The notes under the pieces are model-generated. The model saw only the letters and a program-made list of their open reading frames with translations. It searched no databases and had not been told where the DNA came from. From assembly GCF_002288925.2 (NCBI RefSeq), contig NW_022098044.1:12834028-12898027 (forward strand): a stretch of 64,000 nucleotides of DNA, read 5' to 3'. This document shows, piece by piece, positions 44,202 through 57,200 of this stretch. The position numbers and the translations under genes were made by a program. Each line of letters opens with the position of its first letter. Position 1 is the stretch's first letter. The DNA comes from Delphinapterus leucas. Lineage: Eukaryota; Chordata; Mammalia; Artiodactyla; Monodontidae.

Positions 44202-45234
44202 GAGGGTAGCAGACCGCTGAATCCCAGGAAGCTGCAGTGCCCTGTGTTTACTGTTCATGCTAATTTGGCTCTGCTGCAGAAGTGTCAGTCATTCCTGGTG
44301 CTCCGCAGGGTAAAAATCCATAGGTGGATGGACAGGTATATAATAAGTGGAAACATCAGGCAGGCACTGCTGGCGAGCTATAAGTGGGAGGGGAGCTGGT
44401 GAAGAACACTGACAGGCAGTGAAGGAAAAAAAGTGACAGAGCATGAATTCCCCGAGGGACAATTAGCCCACGGTGAAAACATACCCTAGTGAAACAACTC
44501 TGAGTTCCAAAGACAATTCTCAATTAAGTCCTCAGATGGTTTGCTGCTAAGAGCTGATGAATTGGTTTATTCCCCATTGCTCTCTGCAAAGTACTTTCAA
44601 ACACCCATGACTCCATCTGTTTCATTTATTAATGAAAATTAACTTAAATCCATAAAATTAGCAAAGAAACGGACCAACCTGTCTGTGATAAGTGACCAGA
44701 ATTCATTCCTGGGGTAGCCTTTATAGGATTGTCTGCAGGGGTAAAAGCTGAAGAATAAAAATATTTCAAGGATAAAATTTGCTTTGAGTTTCCTTTTTTT
44801 TTTTCCAGTACATAAGATAGGAGAAAAAGACCAGGCTTTATGGGAAAAATACGTTGATTTCGTTGTCTTTTCTTGTCATATTCAAAAGGTAACCATTAGG
44901 ACGCTCCAATAGGACACTGACCCAAAGGCAGTTTTATACTGGGAGATGTGTCAGTAGTTTCACACGGAAAGTCTTACGAAATAACTCCTGGCCAGCTTCT
45001 TTTTATCTTTCTAAAGTTATGACTGAGTGCAGATTAAGACTGAACAGCATTTGCTGTGCTGTGGTCTGGACCTTGAGAGCAAGGGGGTTTGGATAAGAGT
45101 CAAAGCCAAGAATAATGAGCATTGTTGGGGGAACTTGTCCTCTGCCTTTCACAGGAGGGGAACTTTGTCCTGCTCACCAGTAGGGAAGAGTGGTTGGTTT
45201 TTGTTGGCCCTGCCAAGTGGAATAAAATGAAAAA
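44202..45234. other. No gene seen
   Basis: Unique-looking DNA. No exon-like feature was recognised. Confidence 0.4.
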
Positions 45235-45680
45235 GGAGAAATAGTTGCAGTACTTGCCCAAACAGAGCTCTTTGGTGACCTTGGCAAGAGAAAATTTTAT
45301 GGAGTGGTAGGGGCTGATGTCAGATGAGGAAGCATCGAAAAGCATGGGAAAGGAAGAAGTGGAGACAGCCTGTATAAACAACTCTGGAGAAGTCTGGCTA
45401 TTAAAAGAGAGGAAAAATTAAGCAATGGCTTGGACTGGGAAGAGTGATGGTCCTTGAATAAGGCAATTTTACGCTGAGATACTGAAAGTTGTAGGCTGAT
45501 GGGAGTCATCCAGAGGCAGATGAGAGGAGAAAGTAATGATGTGGGAGAGAAGGGGAAACATTGACAGAGGAAATATTTGAGAAGGTCAGTAGAGGGGGAA
45601 CCCCTTCAATAAGAGGAGGTGCATTTAATGCTGAAAGGAGGAAAGGAAATGAGAGCATGGTGGGACTTAGCCATCCCAGT
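45235..45680 (-). mobile_element. L2 LINE fragment
   Basis: GGTGACCTTGGCAAGAG, AGACAGCCTGTATAAACAACTCTGG, GCTGATGGGAGTCATCCAGAG and GTGGGAGAGAAGGGG are reverse L2 ORF2. It overlaps, in L2 coordinates, part of the copy at 40,500-42,990, so it is a separate insertion. Confidence 0.7.
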
Positions 45681-47066
45681 TGCATACCAACCAAGACGGA
45701 GCAGAGCCGTTGATAAATTGTGCCAGATATTTACATACAGAGAGAGAGTTATTGTTGATCTAAGCTTGACGCATGCTTAAGTCTGAGCATCTCTCTTATG
45801 TGCAAACCTTTCATTTGTTCCCCAAATTTTGATTTTTTGAAAATGAGAGGGGGTGCAAAAATTATGCCCTTGTGATAAACTGTTTATCATAAACTCATCA
45901 TTTCTTAGGGAAAAAAATATGTTGCATTTTGCATGTTCTAAGACAGCATCAACAGAATAGGGCAGAGAGAATATTATTTCTAAAAGCTTATGCATCATCC
46001 TCTTAAAATGTTAATGTCCCATTTCCAGCTGAACAAATAAACCTCTACTACTTGGATGCAACTAGTTCTAATGAATGTGAGTGCCAGGCTAGAAAATAAA
46101 GAACCGGCTTTTGATTGCAGAAGCATCTTTCATACGGGGAAAAAAAAAAATTAAGTCATTATTTTCAAATTGCTCCATTAATGTACCACGAACAAAGGAT
46201 GGTGAGCTTGAAAAGACTAAACAGCTTTTATTTTTGAGCATTTTATTTTCAACGGGATTATAAACAAGATCTTCATGAAACTCTTCAAACAGACAGAACA
46301 CCAGGATGGAATACTGAACTGCTTTGGCCCACTTACTGTCTACCAGAACCAGTCTTGTTGTGCTTCCTTAAATGTAGTTGCGAGTTGTTTCCTTGTTGTT
46401 GTTGTTGAGTTGCGGAGAAAATGGAAGCGGCATATAGTTTACAATGCAAAGCACCTGGGAGAGTTAACTAAGCTATGAGAGACTTGATGTTTATCTGGGA
46501 CAGCAGCAAAGAAACCCACTTGAGCATCTTTATGTTAGAAGGTGATTTGGAAGATGATTCAAATATTAAACTGGCAGTGAAGGTGAGTTTGCTTCTCTCT
46601 CCCAGGCCATTCTGTTTCCTGAATTTGATTGAAGTAGGCATAGCAAATTTAAGGTTATTGCTGAAGCTATTTTACGTTTTTAGAGAATATATGTAATCAT
46701 ACATACAAACACCCACACACATTCATATTCACATAAATATCATTGAGAGAGATCTATTCCTGAAAAGACCTGTGGTCTACTTTTGAGACCTGTGGTTTGG
46801 AGATGATTGAGAAGAATTTTCTCATTATTATGATGGAGACAGGCCAGCTTGAGGCCAGATACTCAATCATAATTTGTAGGTGCACTGGTGGCTAAGAGGA
46901 ACATACAACATCGTTTAGCTCAACCTCTGAGCCAGGGAAATATATGCCCTTTACCCTTGGGATGAAAAACTAGTTCTTATGATGAAATGATACCCTCCTC
47001 CCAAATCGCCCTTGTATGTCCATAAAGGAACACCCAAATATCTGAATATGAATCAGCTTCACCTGT
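45681..47066. other. No gene seen; repeat-poor stretch
   Basis: About 1.4 kb with no named transposon. Some frames occur, none with family features. Confidence 0.4.
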
Positions 47067-47069
47067 ACA

Positions 47070-47109
<40 letters not shown>
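47067..47109. repeat. (AC)n microsatellite
   Basis: About 20 AC units with one AT interruption near the start. Confidence 0.95.
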
Positions 47110-47110
<1 letters not shown>

Positions 47111-47524
47111 CTTTCTCTCTTATTCCTTCTGTATTATTCACTCCATTTTGGTTCGTGCTCCTTTCTTTAGCAAGCTCCTGCTATAAGTATAAAGGAAACG
47201 TTGATCATCTTCCAATATATCATTAAGTTGAGGAAGTGTGTTTTCAGGGTATATGAACACAGATGTGCACTTCACCCAAGGCTCTAGAAGTCATAAGGCT
47301 GGCAAAGATACATCCTACCTGAGAATGGCACGGACCACTGTGTTCCTTATTCCAGCCATTTATACATAAGCCAAGGAAGATAAGCTTTCTAGTTATGTCC
47401 ACACTGTGATAGCACAATCAATAAATCAACTGTCTAATTCAATCCAACAAATTGTTAATTCAATTACCAAATAAAACTAAGGAAAATTAGTTAGTTGTCC
47501 TGATGTATTCTTACAACAAAAAAT

Positions 47525-48515
47525 CTTTTAAAATAGATTACCTTACATCTATTAGAATGGCTATCAACAAGAAGACAAGAGATAGCAAGTGTTGGTGAGG
47601 ATATGGAGAAAAGAGAACACTTGCGCACTGTTGATGGAAATGTAAATTGGTACCATTATGGAAAACAGTATGGAGGTTCCTCAAAAAATTAAAAATAGAG
47701 AATTCCCTGGCAGTCCAGTGGTTAGGACTCCACGCTTCCACTGCAGGGGACATGGGTTCGATCCCTGGTTGGGGAACTAAGATCCTGCAAGCTGCGTGGG
47801 GCGTGGCCAAAAAAAATTAAAAATAGATCTACCGTGGGATCCACCAATCCCACTTCTGGGTATATATCCAAAGGAATGGAAACAGGCTAAGGAAAAGATA
47901 TCTGCTCTCCCATGTTTATTGCAGCTTTATTCACAATAACCAAGATATGGAAACAACACAAATGTCTGTCAATGAATGAATGGATAAAGAAGGTGTGGTA
48001 TATGTATAAAATATGGAATATTATTCAGCCAAGAGAAAGAAGGGAATCCTGTCACTTGCTGCAACATAGCTAGACCTTGAGGGCATTATGTTAAGTGAGA
48101 TAAGTCAGACAGAGAAAGACAAATACTATATGATATCACTTATATGTGGAATCTAAAAAAGGTGAGCTCAAAGAAACAGAGCAGAATGGTGGTTACCAGA
48201 GGATGGAAGGTGGGGGAATTGGGGAGATCTAGGTCAAAGGGTACAAATTTGCAACTAGAAGATGAATAAGTTCTGGGCATCTAATGCACAGCATAGGGAT
48301 TATAGTCAATAATAATATATAATTCAGGATTGCAAAGAGACTAGATCTTAAATGTTCTCACCACAAAAAAGAAATGATAATTAAGTGACATGATGCAGAT
48401 TTTAGCTAACACTACAGTGGTAATCATATCGCAATATAAAATGTATCAACTCACTACAGTGTACACCTTAAATTTACAGTGTTATATATCAATCATATCT
48501 TGATAAAAATAATAA
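47525..48515 (+). mobile_element. L1M 3' fragment (ORF2 end plus 3' UTR)
   Basis: GGCTATCAACAAGAAGACAAG, GGAAATGTAAATTGGTACC, CCACTTCTGGGTATATATCC, TGGAATATTATTCAGCC, GATATCACTTATATGTGGAATC and ACAGTGTTATATATCAATC follow L1 ORF2 C terminus and 3' UTR. The frame is interrupted by a SINE and stops. 5'-truncated. AAAAAATCT on both sides may be the target duplication. Confidence 0.85.
47700..47810 (+). mobile_element. Short tRNA-head SINE (third type) in L1M
   Basis: GAATTCCCTGGCAGTCCAGTGG (A box), GGTTCGATCCCTGG (near-perfect B box), and a short body ending GCGTGGCCAAAAA. At ~111 bp it is basically a tRNA-like head plus a tail. A 17-bp duplication AAAAAATTAAAAATAGA flanks it (47683-47699 and 47811-47827). 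Confidence 0.93.
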
Positions 48516-49781
48516 AATAAAAAATCTGCTTGTGCTGGTTCTAAACATCTTCTCTTCCCATTCCTTTTCTGTCCTACTAAGTTAGTTGTTTTCCCCAAAT
48601 TACCTGTCGGAATCAATGAGGTGGCACTGGGCTCAGAGGAGTCATAGAAAGGAGGCTGATCTTTAAGAGTTTGACTAATAAATCATCTAAGGTTAGGATG
48701 GAGACAGGAGCTGAAAGCTGAAGAGCCCTTGACAGCAGACTAATCAATGTCATGAACATATCTAAAGAAAGAAGGTGCCAACTGAAGTAGGTGGGTGGTA
48801 AGACCCAAATACACACACATTCATAGAGATCCCTGAAGGGTGAAATCCCACTCATCTCCCAGCAGGAACCTAGGGAGAGTGTCATAGGAAGCACCGTGAC
48901 AAAGAACATCCTTTGAGAGGGGCTGGATGTAAAGTGAAGCTCTTCAACCACTCATCTCCCCAGACCCCACACCACCATCTCTTCCTCTTCAAGGCAAAAC
49001 ACCTTGCCTTGATCACCTGTGTCTGAAGCAAGAGTCAGGCTGGATTTACCCATTTTCCCTTACCCTTTGCTTCTAGAATTCATCAATTTCTATTGATGCT
49101 TACCTTGAAACCTCTTTCTGCTCTGCTGCCTGAACCTCGTCTCGTACATGTACAGCACTTCCCAGGCTCTTCTGCCAACTGGCTCCAGACTGGGCTAGCC
49201 CTTGGGAAAGCTGGAAGGCCCGGGAGATTGGAGCATGGGAGAAGGGGGAAGCCAGGGCTTGGTGGCCTCTGTTCTACATCTGGAAAACACCATTAGCAGC
49301 AGCCACCTCTTCTCCAACCTCTCAGGGAGTCAGCGTCCTCTTTACAAGCCCCCTACTGGGTAATCTCAGCTGCTCGCTCTGGAATACCTCTTCTCTTTGC
49401 TTCTCCAGCCAGGGGTGGCATTGTTGCCTGTCTGTCACTAATTCTGGGTTGCTCCAAGTCCTCTTTGGCTTTACAAAATTTCCATCACCCATTAAACCCA
49501 TTTCCTTCAATAAGTTTCCCCCTGATTCAAATATACATGTGTTTTATTTATTTATTTTTTTAATTTTGACTTTAGATCCTGACATCCTCTCTTGTCATCA
49601 AGTCCCATTCATTTCGACTCTTACTGCCACTCCTATTCCAGGTCCCCAGGAACATGAGTGCTTTCCTAACAAAGGAGCCTTCCCGGGAACAGGGCCCTGG
49701 GTACAGTTCTTTCCAAAGTCCTACTTTCATCTTTTGCTTAAGAACCTAGGTAATTAACACATAACTGGCATTTGTTGAAAG
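48516..49781. other. No gene seen
   Basis: About 1.3 kb of unique-looking DNA. Frames at 48613-48951 and 49449-49757 show no recognisable family. Confidence 0.4.
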
Positions 49782-49881
49782 CTTTCTTGAAAGTGTCATT
49801 CATTATGCTCCCACACCAAGAGCACCACAAAGGTGATCTCATTTAATCCCTTCAATGAGCCTGTGAGGAAGGCACTGTTAA
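49782..49881 (+). mobile_element. MIR SINE, left part split by an LTR
   Basis: GATCTCATTTAATCCC, CAATGAGCCTGTGAGGAAGGCACTGTTAA is the MIR 3' half. It is cut at 49881 and its continuation (ACTGCCTTTTACAGATGTG) lies after the LTR at 50406-50440. Confidence 0.75.
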
Positions 49882-50405
49882 TGCTGCTACCGACCAGGGC
49901 TCTTGGCCTTCCCCAATCATTAGAAATTGACTAGAGGCCAGATAAGAATTTCAGGCAAGGCTTTATTGGGGCCCCTGCTTCAGCCGGTGGGGGAGGGGTG
50001 TGGAAAACAAGTAACAGTTTCCCTTGCTTGCTTCTCAAGCGGTGGTGAGCTGGTTCCTTATATGGGGTGAGGGTAGGTAGGGGTGTGTCCAGGGGGTCCG
50101 GCCGGAGGGGTGGCTTAGGTGGATTGCCCACCCCTTAGGTGGTGTTGCATGCAAGGGGCATGCGCAGTACCCTGCTCTTGCTCCCAACACCCTGTCTTTG
50201 CTCCAGACTCTTCAGAAGTGGCAGCTGGGTTGCTTTTTGGTCTTTTTGTATCTTGTCCAGAATTTGCCCCAGATGCACATGCACGCAGTTATTTTTGGTC
50301 TCTTATAGTGTCTTTGTATCTTTTTGCTCGAGGAGATGTTTGCCCAGGTGCAAGCACTGTAGCAAAGGGTCCCAGGTCCCAGGTTTTAGGTCCCACCCTG
50401 TCTCA
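49882..50405 (-). mobile_element. Solo LTR of an endogenous retrovirus (class I-like)
   Basis: About 524 bp bounded by TG...CA. On the minus strand a TATA-like ATATAAGG (50063-50056) lies about 90 bp before AATAAA (49967-49962, within CCCCAATAAAGCC), the spacing of a U3-R promoter and polyadenylation pair. It sits inside a MIR, with likely 4-bp duplication TTAA/TTAT. No gag, pol or env adjoins, so it is a recombined remnant without coding capacity. The family was not identified. Confidence 0.75.
50056..50063 (-). promoter_or_regulatory. LTR TATA-like box
   Basis: ATATAAGG on the minus strand, inside the solo LTR and upstream of its AATAAA. Activity is unknown. Confidence 0.5.
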
Positions 50406-50440
50406 TTATCACTGCCTTTTACAGATGTGTAGAGGATGTA
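50406..50440 (+). mobile_element. MIR SINE, right part
   Basis: TTATCACTGCCTTTTACAGATGTG continues the MIR interrupted at 49881. Confidence 0.6.
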
Positions 50441-53400
50441 GTTCTGCCCCCCTCCCCCAACCAGGCCTGTATTTTCACTATTCTGTAAGAAGTCATGCAT
50501 GTGTCCATCCCTGTTCCTTTCCATATGGTGTTCTTCCCTTTCTGAAGTACCCTCCTTGGCTCTAACTTCACTCAAATCAAACCTATTTCTTTCTAAGTCC
50601 CTTTCTCTGTGAAGCTTCCTATGTCAGAATCCTCTTACTCTGAACTTCAAGCGCACAGGTCCCTAAACGTATTTTACCAGAATTTATATTTAACTGACAG
50701 CTTCCTGGAAGTGACAGCTCATGAAGGTATCATTTTGCTTAAAGAGGCTATGACCCCACTCAATCTAGAGGGGTCATTGAGGCATCCAGGGGCTGTGGAG
50801 AGCAGGGTTTGAAAGTTAACGTTTTAAGACCACACGTACTCTAGGTCAAAGTTTTATATTCAGGGACTTGTGAGGTATGTCACAAGAAATTTGCTACCAA
50901 CTCTGTTTCAAGTATCAAAGTTTGGAAATGATTTTCTCTGCCAATCTTAAAAAAAAAGAAAACACAAATGTTGATAAATTAGACCAGATGTGAGGGTATA
51001 TGCCTTGCATGTGTTTTTGTTTTATTTGGCAAAATCAGAGGCCATGTTCTCATTCCCCACCCTGCCCCCCCCCCCTCCCAGGGCAGTGCTTACTAAGTCT
51101 TTACTGCTTTGTTGCAAAAGGAGAATTAGAGTCCTGGGGTTGAGGTTAGCACTTGTTACTTTTGGATGCCCAACTTTTATTCTCTTTGCTTGAAAACAGC
51201 AGACTCTCATCCCTCTGGGGAATTTTTTCTCTCTCTTGTGTTCTGTCTTAGTGGGATAGCAAATCAGGGCTGTCTGCTCAACCATAGCTAAGAAATACTC
51301 TTCTGATCTAAGCCATGCTGACTGGGGACTCTCATGAGTAGAGGAACCACTGTCTAGAAAGAATAGAGCTATTACTTACCAAGTAACTCCTTCTATCTTA
51401 ACCCTTGAACTGCCTTGATTCTTGTCCCTTTCTGTCCCCCTTTTTCCTGATTCACCAAGCTTTCCGTTCTCAGTGTTAGTTGTTACTATTCCAAAAATTT
51501 CCTTTTTTCATAAGTTATCACCAGAGAGTATTCCTGTTGCTTACAAACAAAGAACCCTGACAGTGAATGCAACTATCTTCTCTGTTCCAGCTTCAGGTGC
51601 CCCATAGGAGATAAATCTTTTCACAAAGTGGAAAGGGAGAATAAATTCCAGAATCCAGCTTGCTTTAATCCAGCTGATTTGATATTCTCATCCCAAGATA
51701 TTTGTTGGGGGAGTTGGAACATTGTACAGTCAAGTTTCAGAAGTATACAACCTGCACAACCATATGTGACCACCTGGAAAAATCCCCTCCACCGCTGAGG
51801 GCAGCTTGGATTGAATTAAATTCAGTGGTGCAGATGCATAAGTGAGCAGGCTGGGAGAAGGTACAAAACAGATAGTTTCAAAGTATATGGCCCAGTTGGA
51901 AACAAATTATTTGGTTGAGTTTTGCAGCACAACTTGTCCAACGACTACTCTGAGTAGGAAATTTCTAAAGCTACAGGATTATAACGGTCTTATTTTAATA
52001 GCACAGGGGAGGGAAATTGGGCCCTGAGACCCTCTATCAGCAATGTGGCAGTGATGGGTTTTCCTTCTGGAGCCCTATTCCCTTACTTGACCGACATGAT
52101 TACTATAGACAGTTGGATCTGACGACTTGGCACATGAGAGAGTGTCTTGGGAGAGTGAATTAATGACAAGTAAGTTCCTCCAAAAGATTATTCTGTTGAC
52201 CTGCATGGCACACCCAGTGATGGCTGTTCTTTAACCTAAGCACCAGCAATCTGTTCTGCTTTACTCCGCTAATGAGGTCACCGCCCAGAGGGGCAGAGGA
52301 GCCCATCCTGCAGGAGGACTTGTCCCAGAATTGACGTTCCCCAGTAAGCAAGGGGAGGGAAGAAATTTTCTGTGCAACTCGGGAAAGCACCTGGCCTGTG
52401 GGCTTTTCACCTCTCTGTTTACCTAGAAGCCACAAGGTTTAGGTCCTAGCCTCAGGCAAGGTCTTCTAGAAGATTCTACCACGCTTTCAGAGATTCCTGA
52501 GGACAATTTTCTGGAAATGGCATCTAGGTCAGTCATGAACTTGCCTGTTCTCTCTAATGGTGCCTTTTTATACCATTAAGTCTGCAAATAATGTCCCTGA
52601 GTCTCTTTGCACTCAGAGAGGATTATCCATTCGTATGGTCAACGTGTCTTGTTTCAGGCTGAGCTTCTCATGCGTGAAATGCGTTGTGTTTCCCCTTCAG
52701 AAGTTTACTGCCTCAGTGACCTTTATATTTGACAAAAAGCCTTTTTAATCCACCTCGCTGCTGCTTTCCTAAGTGTTTCCTCCTCTGGCTGGCATTATTG
52801 AAAGGACTTTCCCTGTTGATGGGCGTTATTAAGACATGCTGTCTTTTGTATGGAATCAGAACTGTGCTCTTTTATTTGCCTTTATTTTATTTTTCTAAGT
52901 TTGCATTGACAGCATGTGCACTTACACAGGATTATCGCATAGATGTATATCAAGCATGACCGCCGTATGTTAACATTACATGCAGAATTCTATTCATTTC
53001 TCCTGTTTTCTCAGATCCCAGATGGGAATAGTTCAGGGTTAAAAGGTAGAGAGAGTAAACCTTCCCAAACTCCTTCTATGACTCTGAGGACCAGGATTGG
53101 ATGATGTATTATTTGGCTCCCAGATTATCTGAGTGCTTTGGTGGGTGGATATTTGCAATGAGGCCTTTGTTCCAAGCCCTGGTTAACATAAAGAGGTTTG
53201 TTCTCAGATCCCTGAACAGAGCAGAGAAAACACCGGTGAATACTAAAGGTGATTGTGCTTTCAACCTGTGGTCTGTTACCACGGGCAACCAACACTCTAT
53301 AGAGGGGTTGTGAGTTGAAGAGGGTGCTAACATCTTTTTAAAAATCAGTTTAGAGCAAACCATTAGGTCCTGTGCCCTGGCTTTACCATTCACTCCTCTG

Positions 53401-53604
53401 GACAAGTCACTTCATTTCTCCAAAGATTACATATGTCATCAGCTAGCAGGAAGTTCAAGTAATGCAATACATGTAAAAGAATGCTGTGAATTTTGAAGAT
53501 CAAAGTATGGGTTGTTTCTAATATTATGCTTTAGACTCTATGTTAGTTAAGAGAAAATAGATTCATTATCTCTCAAATGGGCTTCTCTTCACTAACATTT
53601 GTTA
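50441..53604. other. No gene seen; longest repeat-poor stretch
   Basis: About 3.2 kb with no transposon I can name. It contains a short C run (51067-51076) and ordinary unique DNA. No frame shows a protein family or exon-like context. Very old MIR/L2 pieces could be missed by eye. Confidence 0.4.
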
Positions 53605-53810
53605 ACAACCTCCTCAAGTCCAGGCCGTATGCTAGGCATTTGATGCTTGATAATTATTTTTTTCCTGACAACTGATGACATAGGCATTAGTATCTCTATT
53701 TTGAAATTGGGGATTCTTATGATCTGAGAGGGAAAGTGGGTCATCCCACGGTCACACAGCTTGTAAGTGACAGAACTGGGATTGAACACGGGCCTCTCTG
53801 ATCCTAAAGT
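53605..53810 (+). mobile_element. MIR SINE
   Basis: GCCGTATGCTAGGCATTTG, CATAGGCATTAGTATCTCTATTTTG, CACGGTCACACAGCTTGTAAGTG and GAACTGGGATTGAACACGGG match MIR order. Confidence 0.85.
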
Positions 53811-53820
53811 CTAAGGTTCT

Positions 53821-54022
53821 TTTTTTTTTTTGCGGTACGCGGCCCTCTCACTGTTGTGGCCTCTCCCGTTGCGGAGCACAGGCTCCGGACGTGCAGGCTC
53901 AGTGGCCATGGCTCACGGGCCCAACCGCTCCGCGGCATGTGGGATCCTCCCGGACCAGGGCACGAGCCTGCGTCCCCTGCATTGGCAGGCGGACTCCCAA
54001 CCACTGCGCCACCAGGGAAGTC
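53821..54022 (-). mobile_element. CHR-type SINE, short form
   Basis: Minus-strand copy with an 11-bp T tract and GCGGTACGCGGCCC end. The duplication CTAAGGTTCT / CTACGGTTCT lies at 53811-53820 and 54023-54032. The B box is mutated to GCTCGTGCCC. Confidence 0.95.
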
Positions 54023-54032
54023 CTACGGTTCT

Positions 54033-55464
54033 TTATTTTATTTTGTTTGCTCCCCTCCACCAATCTTTTTTTTTTTTAGAATAAAAATCTGTAATCCAGA
54101 GGTGGAAACAGTTATCTCTTGCATTCCACTGCAGGCATCTTGTGATCTTTCTGGATTTGATCCACGCTGCTTGAGGAAGCCTCAGCTCCTTATTTCATTA
54201 GCTCAGAAGAGTAAAAACACCCCCATGTGACAGTCTTAAGGGTAATACTGCCATGATAATGAAGGCAACACCATCAAAAGCAACTACGTTATCAAAAAAA
54301 AAAGATCACGTTTAACAACCAATTGTGACTAATTAGACTTTGAATAGGAAATCAAAAGAAAAGGCATGAAGGCTCAATTTTCCATAGAGCTGACAGTCTG
54401 ACCATTTTAGGAGTGAGAATGAAATTATTTTTAATTAACATGACTAATCATTTCCTATCATTTTGAGGCAATTGGCTTTGTCTTCAAAGAGGTGTGGTGG
54501 AGTGCTGTCCCCCACTCCATGGCTAGTGGCTGGGGGCACGTCTAAGCACATGGAACACTGGAGGCCTGGACCACTCTGGCTGGTGTATTTCCCATCTCAG
54601 AATCATCACAGCTCAGGGCCCCATTTGTGTCTTTTCTTCTGACGGTTTTTCTTTCTAAGGCTACATGAAACTGTTTCTAATTTCATGAATGTCCATTTCT
54701 AGGGCCGTTTACTCATCATGAAAGTACAGCCTTCAGTGAGTAGACAAGCTATGAGGCAGGTTCTACTTCTCTTTTCTCCACTTGTCACAACAATGTCTTC
54801 CCAGATGTTTGTGCAGACTGCCTGGCTCACTTCTAGCCTGTCCCTTTACTCTTCAGGAACCAAGGAGGGGCCAGCCTGTAGATCACCCTCACTCTGAGCG
54901 CCAACAAGGATGGGAAGCAATATTCTATGGTCTGTGCCCAATAGTATAATTGTGAGGCAGTTGTGAAATGACAGTCTTGGGGGCTGTCTGATCCAAACAC
55001 CCTTTCTCAATCCCAGTCCTGAAATATCCTTTACAGGGAGACCAAGCTTTGGTTATCTGCTTGGTGCTCTTCTGCTATTTTCTCAGGTCTTGGGGTGATT
55101 CTGAAGAGTGAAGTGACCTCAGACAGCTATGGTTCTTCTCTCCTGATGTCAGTCTACTCTCCTAGTATAACTTAGATGTACTCTCGGAATCAAAGATTCT
55201 CCCCGCACTGCCACCACTGCCACCAGGGGAATAGGAAGGAATGAAATGGGTAAATGGATCAAGAAGCACCATTCTATCCCCATTGGGTTTCCTACCAGAT
55301 TCCAGGAATGCCTTCAGCCTGGAGCAAGGTGTTGGGAACTTGTAACTGTCTTCCTTGCTTTTTACTCTTGAGACTAGGACAGTTCATTGCCATGACACTC
55401 CTACTTTCTCAACCCAGAACTTAAGAGCTATGACCTCCATCTTGCTTTTTCTGATTTTATGTCC
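54033..55464. other. No gene seen
   Basis: About 1.4 kb of unique-looking DNA without recognised repeats or coding signal. Confidence 0.4.
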
Positions 55465-56330
55465 TTTGACTTTTTTGTTTTTTAAATGTTTATTTTCAAT
55501 TATACAAGCGGGATATGAATGTATGTTCTTGTTAAAAATTCAAGTAATTTCAGACAAGTCAACTTTCCTTTATCTCAGAAAGGAAACTTGCCCTTGACCT
55601 CAACTCATATCCTCTTCTGGGTGAACCATTATTTTCAATTTAGTGCATATTCTTCCATATCTTTTTCTATGCTTTTATATACATATATGCTCACAGGGAG
55701 AAGTATGGAACTTTGTCTACTTCTGTTTGCTTATGAAAATATAGGTATTGTTTTGGAATTTGATTTTTTTTTAATTTGACAATACATCTGAAAGACTTTC
55801 CCACATCAGTACTCATGAATTGAACTCATTTTTAAACTGCTGCAATGTGTTCAACACAAATTTCGATTTACTTATTTCCCTTGTTTGGACATTTTGATTT
55901 TTTTTTTTAGTTTTTTGCCATTGCAAGCAAAGCTGTAGCAAATGTCTTTACATATGTATCTTTATGCATAAGTGCACATCTTTCTACAACTATTTCTTGC
56001 GCATATACCAAAAAGTGGAATTGATGAATTAAGATTCTTTATATTTAAACTTTTAATGGATTTTGCCAGACTGTTCTCCAAAACAGCTGAAGGAGTTGAT
56101 GCTGCTTCAAGCAGTATACAAGATCATCCACAAGCTCATATTCTTACTAACGCTTGTTATTATCAAATATTCAATCTAGTAGGTGAGAAGAAGTGTGTCC
56201 CACTAATTTTATTTTCGTCATGACTCATAAGATTGAGCACATTTTCATAGCTCCTTTGCTCCTTTGCCATTTTGATTTCTTTTTCTATGAACTACTTATA
56301 TTCTTTGTCCATATTTCTGTGGGTTCCTTC
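55465..56330 (-). mobile_element. Old L1M or HAL1 fragment
   Basis: GTAGCAAATGTCTTTACATATGTATC, GCATATACCAAAAAGTGGAATTG, TTGCCAGACTGTTCTCCAAAAC and GAGCACATTTTCATAGCTCC are reverse complement of an L1M ORF2 end. The left part (55,465-55,780) fits the L1M 3' UTR less clearly. Confidence 0.65.
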
Positions 56331-56389
56331 TGATTTCTGACACCTGTTTCAAGAGTTGCAGCATCTCCTTGGCCCCAATCTCTAATTGA

Positions 56390-56545
56390 CAGTATGAATA
56401 AGAGCATGGGATTTAAAGTCTGCCATATGTAGATTCAAATCCCAGTTGCAACCCTGCCTAGGAGTGTGACTGTAACAGGTTACACACTTATGCTGGTTTT
56501 CTGCCTTCCTGTCTGTAACATGGGGACACTAATGCCTACTATGCA
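56390..56545 (+). mobile_element. MIR SINE
   Basis: AAGAGCATGGGATTTAAAGTC, GATTCAAATCCCAGTTGC, AACATGGGGACACTAATGCCTAC are in MIR order. Confidence 0.8.
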
Positions 56546-57079
56546 AAGTGTGTTTGTGTGTGTGTGCACAAGTATGTTAAGATGAAGATATATGTTAAAT
56601 GGCCAGTAGGCCATTATGATCTCCCCAATGGAATGATCAGTTCTGCTGTTTTATATCACTTTCTTGCCAGGTTCCAGGCATGGGCTGTTGGCTTCTTGAT
56701 TTGGTTTACCGTATACCTCTAGCAATAAGGGCAGCTGACTCCCATATTGTGAGTAAATCCCAGGGCTAATGCTGATTAGCCCTAGTTTGGTCTCTGTATA
56801 TTTCCTTAGTTTCTTTGCTTGGATTTTGAACCCAAGGTCTGGTTAGCCCTCTGAAGTCATTGTATCTACATGTATCTTTCCTCCATATGCACCTATGCCC
56901 CTTGTGCTCTTCTGCTAATGTCATGCTACGTACAGGGCTGTCATCTCAGCCTGACTCCCCAGCCTTCGCCTTCTCTATTGCTCTTTCACTGACAGAGCCG
57001 AGACTTGACCCTGCGTTTTCAGATTTCTAAGCTCATGCTCTCAGCCAGGGCTAATAGCTCTACGAATATCACTCCTGGA

Positions 57080-57200
57080 TCTCCGACTTAATCCCTCTGA
57101 GCCGCAGCTTTCTTATCTGTCCCCGAAATAATAATGCCAAATTCACACTACTGTTGGGGGCTTTAGATGTGACAGTTAACATAGCACAATGTCACATTGC
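57080..57200 (+). mobile_element. MIR SINE fragment
   Basis: CTTAATCCCTCTGAGCCGCAGC, TTTCTTATCTGTCCC, then GAAATAATAATGCC form the MIR central block. Confidence 0.65.

Noticed and set aside
49882..50405. Possible intact endogenous retrovirus
   Set aside because: Only a single LTR is present; no gag, pol or env sequence adjoins it on either side.
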